Source: Candidatus Fermentibacteraceae bacterium
GTDB taxonomy: Bacteria > Fermentibacterota > Fermentibacteria > Fermentibacterales > JCC-6
DNA: 45,472 bases
Assembly: GCA_021162285.1 (NCBI GenBank)
Contig: JAGGYZ010000329.1
Coordinates: forward strand, 1-45,472
Direction of reading: 5' to 3'
The stretch's first letter is position 1. Each line of letters begins with the position of its first letter. Positions 14,325-22,077 of the stretch are shown here, one piece after another. The position numbers and the translations under genes were made by a program. The notes under the pieces were generated by a model. The model was not told the DNA's origin, ran no database searches, and worked only from the letters and a program-made list of their open reading frames with translations.

Positions 14325-16667
14325 ATGTCTGACAGTTCTGTACTGCAGGTAACTGAAGATCAGGATCTTTCCCGTCTGGAGTTTTTTAGAATTCTGGAAA
14401 TTGTTCAGGGTTATGCAGGTAGTCAGGCCGGAAGGGCTCTTGTGTACAGGCTTCTTCCGTCGGAAAGCAGATCCGGTGCCGGGGTTCTGATGAATGAGAC
14501 TCTGCATGCTTCAGAACTTATCAGTGCAGGTGTGGAACCGCCTGTTTCAAATTTACAGGGCATTATCGAGGCAGTAAGCAATCTTGACAGCGGGGTTGTT
14601 TCTATTGAACCGTTCCGCCTCCGTGCAACAGGTGGAATGCTCCGCGATATGATAGCGTTCTCAGGCAGAGTTAAGAGTGTTTCCGAATCTGTATCGGGAA
14701 TTCTAGACTCTTCTGTAAACAGGATCCCTGTTCTGAAGGATCTTTCCAGACAGCTGCTTCGTATAACCACCCCCGAGGGAGAGCTGGCCGCAGACGCCTC
14801 TCCGCAGCTCAGGAAACTGTCTGGAAGAATACAGAGTCTTCGCTCATCGCTTACATCAAGGCTTTCGAGAATCTCAAGCCGGCTTGCTGGAAAGGGAATT
14901 CTGCGGGACTCTCCTCCAACTGTGAGGTCCGGCAGGTATGTTCTTCCTGTTAACTCAGGAAAAAGAGGGCTTGTAAAGGGTCTGATTCACGACAGATCTG
15001 AAAGCGGGGCAACTCTGTTTATCGAACCTGCAGAGCTGGTTGAAGCGGGGAATGAACTTCAGGAGGCCGTTCTTGATCTTCAGCAGGAAAGAAGAAGAAT
15101 TCTTCGCGAGGCAACTCTGGCGGTAAGGGAGAGACTTGAAGAGATAAGAGAAGGTATTTCCGTACTCAGCGGTCTTGATGCAGTATTCGCCAGAGCCCGT
15201 TATCACACCAGATGCAGCACCGTATTCCCTCAGGAAGGAAGGATGGACCTTCACGATCTGGCGCACCCGCTGTTGTCCCCGGATACAGTGGTAAAAAGCA
15301 GGGTCGTACTGGCACAAGACTGGCGCATTCTGATAATCAGCGGACCCAACGCAGGGGGGAAGAGCGTTCTTCTCAAAGCTCTGTCACTTGCTTCAATCTG
15401 TAGTAGATGCGGGCTCGGTGTTCATGCAGGTTCAGGATCGTCCATGCCGTTTTTCAGCAGGGTGATGGTTTCCATGGGAGACAATCAGTCCATAGACATG
15501 CATCTTAGCACATATTCTGCGCGACTGTCTGAGCAAAAAAACATCCTGCTGTTCGGAAATTCTGAAACACTGGCTGTCATCGATGAACCGGCGGCTGGAA
15601 CAGATCCCGTTACAGGTGCCGCACTGGCAGCTGTTTTTCTTGAAGAACTGGCTGATACTGGTGTGAGGTGTGTGGTAAGTACCCATATGGGGCAGTTAAA
15701 GCTGCTTGCCGGGGAAAAACCGGGGTTTTACAATGCATCCATGTCATTTGATCCGGAGTCTCTTATCCCGGGGTTTAAATTTGTACCGGACATTCCAGGG
15801 GCATCCTGTACCCTCGAAGCTGCTGCCATGGCTGGTTTTCCAGATAAATTACTGGAAAAAGCATCCAGTCTTGCAGGAGATTCTTTCAGTCTTGACAGTC
15901 TTGTTACAAGTCTTCGGGAACTGGAGGAAAAGCGTCAGAGAGAGGTGAAGAAGCTTTCTGAAGACAGAAAACATGCCAGAAAGAGCAGAAAGTATCTGGA
16001 GAAACAGCTTCGGGAGACAAGAGCCGACCTGGAGAAAAAAATGGCTTCAGTAGATGAAGAGAAGAACCGGACACTGAAAAGCATTCAGTCCAGAGCGGAT
16101 TCCCTTCTGGTTTCCATTGCAAACTCCCGGTTACCTGCAGACAGGCGGAAGGCGAGGAAGATGCTCAGTCAGCTCGCCGCCGCGGAAGCTGTTAGCGGAA
16201 AGCCAGCGAAAAATACAGGACCTGAAAAGGGTGTATCAGAGATTCATACAGGTGACAGGGTTATGATTGAAGGATGGTCCATTCCCGGTGTGGTGGAAAA
16301 GGCAGGCCGTTCTACAGCGATGGTCAGAATAGGCTCTGTTCTTGTAAAGAAGAAGTTAAACGGTCTTGTTGTAATTGATACTCCGGAAGAAGAATACTCC
16401 GGCTTTTCTGAATATGAGCTTGTGCAGGAAAGTCCGGAAGCGGACCTTCTTGGAATGACAGTTGAAGAAGCCATTGCCGAACTTGATATAAAGCTGGATA
16501 ATTGTATTGCAGTCGGTCTGAAAAGAATCAGGGTCGTACACGGTAAGGGTCGGCTGATGAAGGGAATAACCGATTGGCTCAGACACGACAGAAGGCTTGA
16601 AAGTGTAACGATTGCTTCGCCTGAAGAAGGTGGAACCGGGGCATCGATAGTAGTACTCAGGGGGTGA
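14325..16667 (+). CDS. mutS2: MutS2 family endonuclease/ATPase
   Basis: MutS2 acts on branched DNA to limit recombination and, in some bacteria, rescues collided ribosomes through its Smr domain. The 780-residue protein has the helical clamp and core, then the ABC-type ATPase with Walker A GPNAGGKS at 340-347, FSRVMVSMGDNQSI, and Walker B VIDEPAAGTD (Asp420, Glu421). A coiled-coil arm lies at about 520-620. The C-terminal Smr domain starts near 706 and has VHGKGRL. The usual LDLRG at the start of the Smr domain is altered to ADLLG. ATG at 14325 follows GGGGAGA. The stop overlaps the dnaG GTG start by four bases (GTGA). Confidence 0.95.
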   Translation: MSDSSVLQVTEDQDLSRLEFFRILEIVQGYAGSQAGRALVYRLLPSESRSGAGVLMNETLHASELISAGVEPPVSNLQGIIEAVSNLDSGVVSIEPFRLRATGGMLRDMIAFSGRVKSVSESVSGILDSSVNRIPVLKDLSRQLLRITTPEGELAADASPQLRKLSGRIQSLRSSLTSRLSRISSRLAGKGILRDSPPTVRSGRYVLPVNSGKRGLVKGLIHDRSESGATLFIEPAELVEAGNELQEAVLDLQQERRRILREATLAVRERLEEIREGISVLSGLDAVFARARYHTRCSTVFPQEGRMDLHDLAHPLLSPDTVVKSRVVLAQDWRILIISGPNAGGKSVLLKALSLASICSRCGLGVHAGSGSSMPFFSRVMVSMGDNQSIDMHLSTYSARLSEQKNILLFGNSETLAVIDEPAAGTDPVTGAALAAVFLEELADTGVRCVVSTHMGQLKLLAGEKPGFYNASMSFDPESLIPGFKFVPDIPGASCTLEAAAMAGFPDKLLEKASSLAGDSFSLDSLVTSLRELEEKRQREVKKLSEDRKHARKSRKYLEKQLRETRADLEKKMASVDEEKNRTLKSIQSRADSLLVSIANSRLPADRRKARKMLSQLAAAEAVSGKPAKNTGPEKGVSEIHTGDRVMIEGWSIPGVVEKAGRSTAMVRIGSVLVKKKLNGLVVIDTPEEEYSGFSEYELVQESPEADLLGMTVEEAIAELDIKLDNCIAVGLKRIRVVHGKGRLMKGITDWLRHDRRLESVTIASPEEGGTGASIVVLRG

Positions 16668-18376
16668 ATCTTGTGTCTTACGACGGCAGCGAGGTAGAAC
16701 TGGTCAAAAATTCTACAGATATAGTGTCAGTTATCCAGCAGTATGTGGAATTAAAGAGAGCAGGTAACTCGTGGAAAGGGTTGTGTCCCTTTCACAAAGA
16801 GAAAACCCCCAGTTTTATCGTTTTCCCGGCAACCGGAACATACAAATGCTTCGGGTGCGGCGCAGGTGGAGATGTGTTCAGTTTTCTTATGGCCGAGAAA
16901 AACCTGGAGTTTCCGGAAGTTCTGGAGGAGCTGGCAGAAGCCGCCGGTATTACACTGAAAAAAGGTTCAGGGGGCGGCAGGGTGTCTGCCGGTTTGTCAA
17001 AGGGTCTTTTTGAAGTAGTTGCTGAGGCTCAGGAGTTTTTCAGAAAGTGTTTTGCAGGAACCGACGGAAACACCGCCAGAGATTACCTGAAAAGCAGAGA
17101 CATAGATCCTGAAGAAACTGGAATAGGAATAGGTTATGCACCAGGCGGAAACGCCCTGCTCAAGCATCTTCGCAGGCTTAATTATTCTGTTTCAGTTATT
17201 GGTGACGCTGGTCTGGTTATTACCGACAGAGGAGAACCCTATGACCGTTTCAGAGAACGGCTGACCTTTCCCATCCACGACAGGAGGGGAAGGGTTGTTT
17301 CATTTGGGGCAAGGAGTATGGGAGATGCTGTTCCAAAGTACCTTAATGGTCCGGAAACGGTCATTTACAGGAAAGGTTCCTTTCTGTACGGCTACAGCAG
17401 TGCACAGGAAAAGGCAAGGCAATCAAAGATCGCTATTCTTGTTGAAGGCTACTTTGACCACGCAAGACTTGTCTCCGTGGGATTTTCCGAAACAGTAGCA
17501 ACCAGCGGAACTGCTCTCACAGAGAAGCAGGCAAGGAATCTTATGGGAATGGCTGAAAAACACTACATCTGTTACGATGGAGATTCTGCAGGCAGGAAAG
17601 CTGCTGTAAAGGCAGCCGAGATACTGCTGGCCCAGGGTGCATATCCGCTTGTGGTCAGGCTGCCTGACGGTATGGATCCCGACGATTTTGTAAAGAATCG
17701 AGGCAGGGAAGCGTTTGAGGAGCTTCTTCGCTCGGCGTATGATCCTGTTTCATTCTGTGTGTCTCTGATAGATGGTAAACTTACCGAAGGGCCTGACAGA
17801 ATAAGGCTGGCAGAACGACTTCTTGAAGTAGCGGTTTCTTCTTCCAATCCACTGGTGGAAGAAGAACTTCAGAAGAAAGTTGAGGAATCTACCGGCTATT
17901 CCAGAGAAGCTCTTACGAAGAAGAGTAATGAGATCAGGAGTTTTGAAGAGCACACCAGGTACGTCAGGAATAAAGCAGGTAATATCGGAAGTGGAGACAT
18001 CATTGTACTGAAGGTTGCCACAGCCGGAGGGGTTTACAATACCGATTTTTTAGACTTCCTCATGGCTGGGGATTTGACAACAGAGCTGGCTGTCAGGCTT
18101 TTAAGTGTATTCAGGGGCCAGATTGCCAGGGGTTTTTCATCTGTTGTTCCAGGTGAGCTTCCGGAGGATCTGTCTGCCCTGTGTGCAGACATTGCAGGAG
18201 CGCTGCAAGATGTTACACCACAAGAGATTCAGAAGTTGAAGAAAGATATTATAAGGAAAAGGAGAGAGCTTCCCCGGCTAAGAGAATTGCAGGAAGATCT
18301 TGCAGGTTCAGATCCGGAACGTAAAGCAATTGCTCTGGAGGAATTTGCTGATATGAGAGTGGAAGATGAACGGTAA
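16664..18376 (+). CDS. dnaG: DNA primase
   Basis: DnaG makes RNA primers for replication with the replicative helicase. The 570-residue protein has the N-terminal CHC2 zinc ribbon (Cys41, His44, Cys62, Cys65 in CPFH and YKCFGCG) and the RNA-polymerase core. The TOPRIM domain has VEGYFD (Glu261) and YDGDSAG (Asp305, Asp307), then LPDGMDPDDF. The C-terminal helicase-binding region is present but not highly conserved. The GTG at 16664 overlaps the mutS2 stop; another GTG at 16673 is possible. The gene overlaps the sigma-factor gene by 11 bases, as in classical macromolecular-synthesis operons. Confidence 0.95.
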   Translation: MNLVSYDGSEVELVKNSTDIVSVIQQYVELKRAGNSWKGLCPFHKEKTPSFIVFPATGTYKCFGCGAGGDVFSFLMAEKNLEFPEVLEELAEAAGITLKKGSGGGRVSAGLSKGLFEVVAEAQEFFRKCFAGTDGNTARDYLKSRDIDPEETGIGIGYAPGGNALLKHLRRLNYSVSVIGDAGLVITDRGEPYDRFRERLTFPIHDRRGRVVSFGARSMGDAVPKYLNGPETVIYRKGSFLYGYSSAQEKARQSKIAILVEGYFDHARLVSVGFSETVATSGTALTEKQARNLMGMAEKHYICYDGDSAGRKAAVKAAEILLAQGAYPLVVRLPDGMDPDDFVKNRGREAFEELLRSAYDPVSFCVSLIDGKLTEGPDRIRLAERLLEVAVSSSNPLVEEELQKKVEESTGYSREALTKKSNEIRSFEEHTRYVRNKAGNIGSGDIIVLKVATAGGVYNTDFLDFLMAGDLTTELAVRLLSVFRGQIARGFSSVVPGELPEDLSALCADIAGALQDVTPQEIQKLKKDIIRKRRELPRLRELQEDLAGSDPERKAIALEEFADMRVEDER

Positions 18377-19346
18377 AAGACAGATTGCAATCGATACAAG
18401 AAATAAATTCAGTTCTGTGGTGGACACAACCGATGTGTCAACACGGGAAAGAAGATCACAGCTGGCGGAAACAATAAACAGTACCAGGCTGAAGCTTCTG
18501 AAGCTTATGGACATGGAGTCGGAATACACCGGTAGAGCAGACTGGACAGATGTGCAGAAGAAACTGTGGCAGAAACTGAAAAAAGTCACAGATCCTGCGC
18601 TGAGAGAGGAAGTCAACAACAGTATAGACATCCTTCTTGATGCTGAGGCAGAGCTTGTAGAAGGTAATCTCCGGCTTGTGCTTATCGTTGTCAGAAGGTA
18701 CACAAAAGGAAGCACAGGGGCTCTGGAGGAAATGGATTTTGTTCAGGAGGGATGTGTAGGTCTTCTGGATGCTGTAAGGAGGTTTGACTTTTCGGGAAGC
18801 AGAGGTTTCATAAGCTACGCATTGATCCGTATCAGAAAAAAAGTACTCCTGGCACTGGAGAGGCAGCACAGACTGGTGCGGGTGCCTGCTAATGTTATCA
18901 GAAAAGGGAGGTACCTCCGGGAGGTAATTGACGATTTTGCCGCGGCTGAAGGGAGGTATCCGGCGCCTCATGAAATAGAGATGGAGACCGGCGGAAAGAT
19001 GGACTGGTCAATTCTGCTGAGCCTCTCTGAGGTTGTCGATTCAATACACAGTCCTGTTGGAGAAAAAGGGCTTGTTCTGGAAGAACTGCTGGCTGCAGAT
19101 GTTCCGAACCCTGCAACAGTTCCTCTTAGCGAACTGGTGGAAGATGCATTGAAAAAGCTGGACGGAAGAGCAAAGTTTATTATTGTAATGCGCTACGGGC
19201 TGCTTGACGGCAGTGCCCACAGGCTGGCAGAAATTGCAGAGGTTCTCGGGCTATCTGTGGAAAGGACGAGACAGATTGAGAAGGCTTCCATTAAGGTACT
19301 TCGCGAAGGTTTCCGCGATTTTGATGTTGCTGAGTGGCTGCAGTGA
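18366..19346 (+). CDS. Sigma-70 family RNA polymerase sigma factor with unusual region 2.3/2.4
   Basis: This 326-residue protein would direct RNA polymerase to promoters. Region 2.1-2.2 is clear at about 100-140 (NLRLVLIVVRRYT, FVQEGCVGLLDAVRRFDF). Region 3 lies at about 178-235, and region 4 at 258-315 has the helix-turn-helix LAEIAEVLGLSVERTRQIE. Position after dnaG matches rpoD of many bacteria. However, the melting segment usually read as STYATWWIRQAI is ISYALIRIRKKV here (150-160), so both tryptophans are lost, and no region 1.2 or 1.1 is evident. It may be an alternative factor occupying the rpoD position, or a diverged primary factor. It overlaps the next gene by 71 bases. Confidence 0.88.
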   Translation: MNGKRQIAIDTRNKFSSVVDTTDVSTRERRSQLAETINSTRLKLLKLMDMESEYTGRADWTDVQKKLWQKLKKVTDPALREEVNNSIDILLDAEAELVEGNLRLVLIVVRRYTKGSTGALEEMDFVQEGCVGLLDAVRRFDFSGSRGFISYALIRIRKKVLLALERQHRLVRVPANVIRKGRYLREVIDDFAAAEGRYPAPHEIEMETGGKMDWSILLSLSEVVDSIHSPVGEKGLVLEELLAADVPNPATVPLSELVEDALKKLDGRAKFIIVMRYGLLDGSAHRLAEIAEVLGLSVERTRQIEKASIKVLREGFRDFDVAEWLQ

Positions 19347-20124
19347 AGAAAACGTACCTTCACAGGAACTCATTGACGGCAGCGGGAATACCGATACGGC
19401 AGCGGTTGTGTTTGGACCGTCACTCACCGAGATGTTTTTTGTATCGGGAGCATGGAACAGAGTCGTCGGTGTAGACCGGTTTTCCACATGGCCACCGGAG
19501 GCACTGGGGCTTGCTGTGATTGGAGATTTCCTCACTCCTTCAATGGAGATGATAACTGCACTGGAAGCAACTTCTATACATGTAGTAGGAACCAATCAGT
19601 CTTTGAAGAGTTTGTCTGTGCGTCTTGGTATTCCTTACTATCAGTATTCTTTTGACAGGCTTTCGGATGTGTATGATTCGTGTGACAGAATTGAACGCCT
19701 GTATCCCGAGGCTGACTTCGGCGGTTTCAGAGAGAGGATAGATACAACGCTTGATTCTCTTCACACAATTTTCGTGCAGGATTCTCTTCGGGTAATGATC
19801 GTTGTATTTCTCGACGCAGACGGTTCAGTATCAGTGGCAGGAGAAGGAACCTTTTTTGCCGATATCATAAGCGGTATGGGCTGCGTGACAGCCGCTCCTG
19901 AAGCAGGCAGTTATCCGGCGGTGTCCGTAGAGGGCATAATGTCTTTGGCCCCTGACCGTATTGTTATTATGGACCCCTACAATGCCGGTGAGGCGAACCT
20001 TGACCTTTGGAGAGGAAGTGGGCTTAATGACTCCAATGTTCGTGTTCTTTCCGGTGACTATGTACTTGTTCCCGGGGCCAGACTGCATGAGCTTGTTGTT
20101 GGAATTGCACAGTGCCTGAACTGA
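19276..20124 (+). CDS. btuF: Substrate-binding lipoprotein of a BtuF/FecB-type importer
   Basis: A periplasmic binding protein for cobalamin or a ferric siderophore, partner of the next two genes. I choose TTG at 19276 because it gives a normal signal peptide, MRRLPLRYFAKVSAILMLLS, then Gly-Cys22 as lipidation site, and AAAGGA lies nine bases ahead. The mature protein, of about 260 residues, has the BtuF-like opening AVVFGPSLTEMFF, VVGVDRFSTWPPEA, and SVEGIMSLAPDRIVIMDP. The signal peptide is read in another frame from the last 71 bases of the sigma-factor gene. The 3' end overlaps the ATPase gene by 13 bases. Substrate is uncertain; no TonB receptor or cobalamin riboswitch is visible. Confidence 0.82.
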   Translation: MRRLPLRYFAKVSAILMLLSGCSEENVPSQELIDGSGNTDTAAVVFGPSLTEMFFVSGAWNRVVGVDRFSTWPPEALGLAVIGDFLTPSMEMITALEATSIHVVGTNQSLKSLSVRLGIPYYQYSFDRLSDVYDSCDRIERLYPEADFGGFRERIDTTLDSLHTIFVQDSLRVMIVVFLDADGSVSVAGEGTFFADIISGMGCVTAAPEAGSYPAVSVEGIMSLAPDRIVIMDPYNAGEANLDLWRGSGLNDSNVRVLSGDYVLVPGARLHELVVGIAQCLN

Positions 20125-20900
20125 CAATAAAAGATCTGAGCGTAGGTTACACAGCAGATTCCACTGCAGTTTCCGGTGTATCGATGAAAATTACAGAGGG
20201 AAGTGTAACTGCAGTAATCGGGCCTAACGGCAGTGGAAAGAGTACTTTTCTTAAAGGTATTCTCTCCTTTCCTGGAATTCACAGCTCGGGGCTGGTTAAT
20301 CTGGATTCTGTTGATGTTCGATCTATGAAAAGAACCGAAAGGGCTCGGAGAATTGCTTACCTTCCCCAGTCTCCGCTTGTTCCAGCAGGGCTGACAGCGA
20401 TAGAAACAGTTCTTCTGGGAAGATTTCCCCACAGAAGCGCGTGGTCAAATGACTCCGGGAAGGATGTAGAAATAGCTCAAGAAGCGCTGGAGATGGTGGG
20501 AGCAGGTCATCTGTCGCAGAAGTTTACAGATGAGATGTCCGGTGGGGAGAACCGCCTGGTTAATCTTGCCGCTGTTCTTTCCCAGAAAACCGATGTTATT
20601 CTTCTTGACGAGCCGGGTTCATCTCTGGATTATGGTCATGCTGCACAGCTGTGGAAACTGCTTTCTGATCTGGCAGCAAAGGGAATAATCATTCTGGCCA
20701 CAACCCACAGAATTGAGATGTCCGGCAACGCATTTGACAAAGTTATGCTTCTTTCTGAAGGCATATCTCTTGCCTTTGGAGAACCTGAAGGGGTGTTCAG
20801 CTCCGGTGATCTTCTTTCCACGGTGTACAACACCCCGATTGAAGTAAAGCGAAGTTCACCTCACGGCGGCTGGATTGTTTTTCCAGGCGGTTCATCATGA
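20112..20900 (+). CDS. btuD: ABC transporter ATP-binding protein (BtuD/FecE type)
   Basis: The ATPase that powers the adjacent permease. The 262-residue protein has Walker A GPNGSGKST at 37-45, Q-loop LPQSPL (Gln86), an ABC signature altered to MSGGE at 142-146, Walker B VILLDEP with Asp166 and Glu167, and the switch His in TTHR. All catalytic residues are present. Its closest pattern is the iron-siderophore/cobalamin subfamily. The GTG at 20112 lies inside the end of the binding-protein gene and it ends with an ATGA overlap to the permease gene, so the three are translated together. Confidence 0.92.
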   Translation: MPELTIKDLSVGYTADSTAVSGVSMKITEGSVTAVIGPNGSGKSTFLKGILSFPGIHSSGLVNLDSVDVRSMKRTERARRIAYLPQSPLVPAGLTAIETVLLGRFPHRSAWSNDSGKDVEIAQEALEMVGAGHLSQKFTDEMSGGENRLVNLAAVLSQKTDVILLDEPGSSLDYGHAAQLWKLLSDLAAKGIIILATTHRIEMSGNAFDKVMLLSEGISLAFGEPEGVFSSGDLLSTVYNTPIEVKRSSPHGGWIVFPGGSS

Positions 20901-21829
20901 AAAGAACACTTGAAGTTCTGCTGGTTCTTGCCGTTCTGGGAATTTTGCTGTCTCTGATCACAGGACCACTTGGCTGGAGAGCTCCCACCCGTGTGATATT
21001 GTATCTGAGACTTCCAAGAATTCTTCTTGCAATTACAGCAGGCGCCAGCCTTGCCGTGTCCGGATGTATTCTTCAGGCTGTACTGAGAAATCCTCTGGCT
21101 ACACCCTACACACTGGGAATAAGTGCCGGAGCCGGGGTTACTGCGGGGTTTATCATACTCTCCGGGGTTACTCTGCCTGTATTTCTTGTTTATCTGTCAG
21201 GTACAGCCGGGGCTCTTGCTGCATCAACACTTACCTGGTTTCTAGCCGGCCGTGGCTCCCGGGACCATTCCAGCCTGATTCTGGCCGGAGTAACGGTGAA
21301 CCTTCTCGGAGCCTCTGTTCTGCTTCTGATAGAGTACATGAGTCCGGCGTCCCGTCTGGTGGAAATTGTAAGATGGATGATGGGTGACCTGGCGGTGGCT
21401 GGATACAGGAGAATACTGTTTCTTGTTCCATTCCTGGTGGCTGGAATGATTCCCGCTCTGATGAAAACCGGTACCCTCAACCAGTTTCTTACAGGAACTG
21501 AGGTGGCAGAGTCCCGGGGTGTAAACACAGTTCGTGAAAGGCTGTTTCTTCTTGTTGCAGCTGCAGTTCTTGCAGGCGGAGCAGTCGGAGCAGTGGGGCC
21601 TGTGGGGTTTGTTGGGCTCATCGTTCCGCACACTGTCAGAAGGCTTGCCGGTGGAGACTACAGAAGGCTTCTTCCTCTGTCCGCCCTTGGCGGGGCGGTT
21701 CTGATGATATGGGCGGACATTTTCTCAAGGGTGATCATAACACCGGCAGAACTCCCTATTGGTGTTATTCTGTCCCTTCTTGGCGGACCGTTCTTCCTTT
21801 ATCTGCTGGTAAAGAAACCGATGTTGTAA
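20897..21829 (+). CDS. btuC: FecCD/BtuC family ABC permease
   Basis: An integral membrane permease of 310 residues forming the channel of the importer. Multiple hydrophobic segments alternate with the family signatures: LPRILLAITAGASLAVSGCI near 36-55, LRNPLATPYTLGISAGAG, GPVGFVGLIVPHTVR (the coupling-helix region that contacts the ATPase) and ELPIGVILSLLGGPFF near the end. It is slightly shorter than many members, at the N-terminus. ATG at 20897 overlaps the ATPase stop. Downstream is a 248-base spacer without a clear terminator or recognised gene. Confidence 0.93.
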   Translation: MKRTLEVLLVLAVLGILLSLITGPLGWRAPTRVILYLRLPRILLAITAGASLAVSGCILQAVLRNPLATPYTLGISAGAGVTAGFIILSGVTLPVFLVYLSGTAGALAASTLTWFLAGRGSRDHSSLILAGVTVNLLGASVLLLIEYMSPASRLVEIVRWMMGDLAVAGYRRILFLVPFLVAGMIPALMKTGTLNQFLTGTEVAESRGVNTVRERLFLLVAAAVLAGGAVGAVGPVGFVGLIVPHTVRRLAGGDYRRLLPLSALGGAVLMIWADIFSRVIITPAELPIGVILSLLGGPFFLYLLVKKPML

Positions 21830-22077
21830 CTGCGAAATTCTCCTTCTGTTCTTCAGGAAATTACAGAAGTGTTAACATCGGAAAAGTGTCTGTACAGGAA
21901 ACCGGTATGTCAGAGATTGCATCCGTGGAGTGTGTCCCCCATATTGCAGGGACAGATGTAAAACACAGGGAGGATAATGCACACAATACCGGTGGGACGG
22001 TGCTACAGTTTTAACGGTATCTTCAGCGCGTCGGAATACTCCTGGTGTATTGAACAGATTATACGCCGGAACCTGAG

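Noticed and set aside
19204..19275. Longer N-terminus of the BtuF-like protein from TTG 19204
   Set aside because: It would put 24 charged and polar residues before the signal peptide; TTG 19276 gives a standard lipoprotein signal.
21709..22014. 101-codon frame across the btuC end and spacer
   Set aside because: Most of it overlaps btuC in another frame, and the rest has no recognisable domain. The 248-base spacer seems empty.
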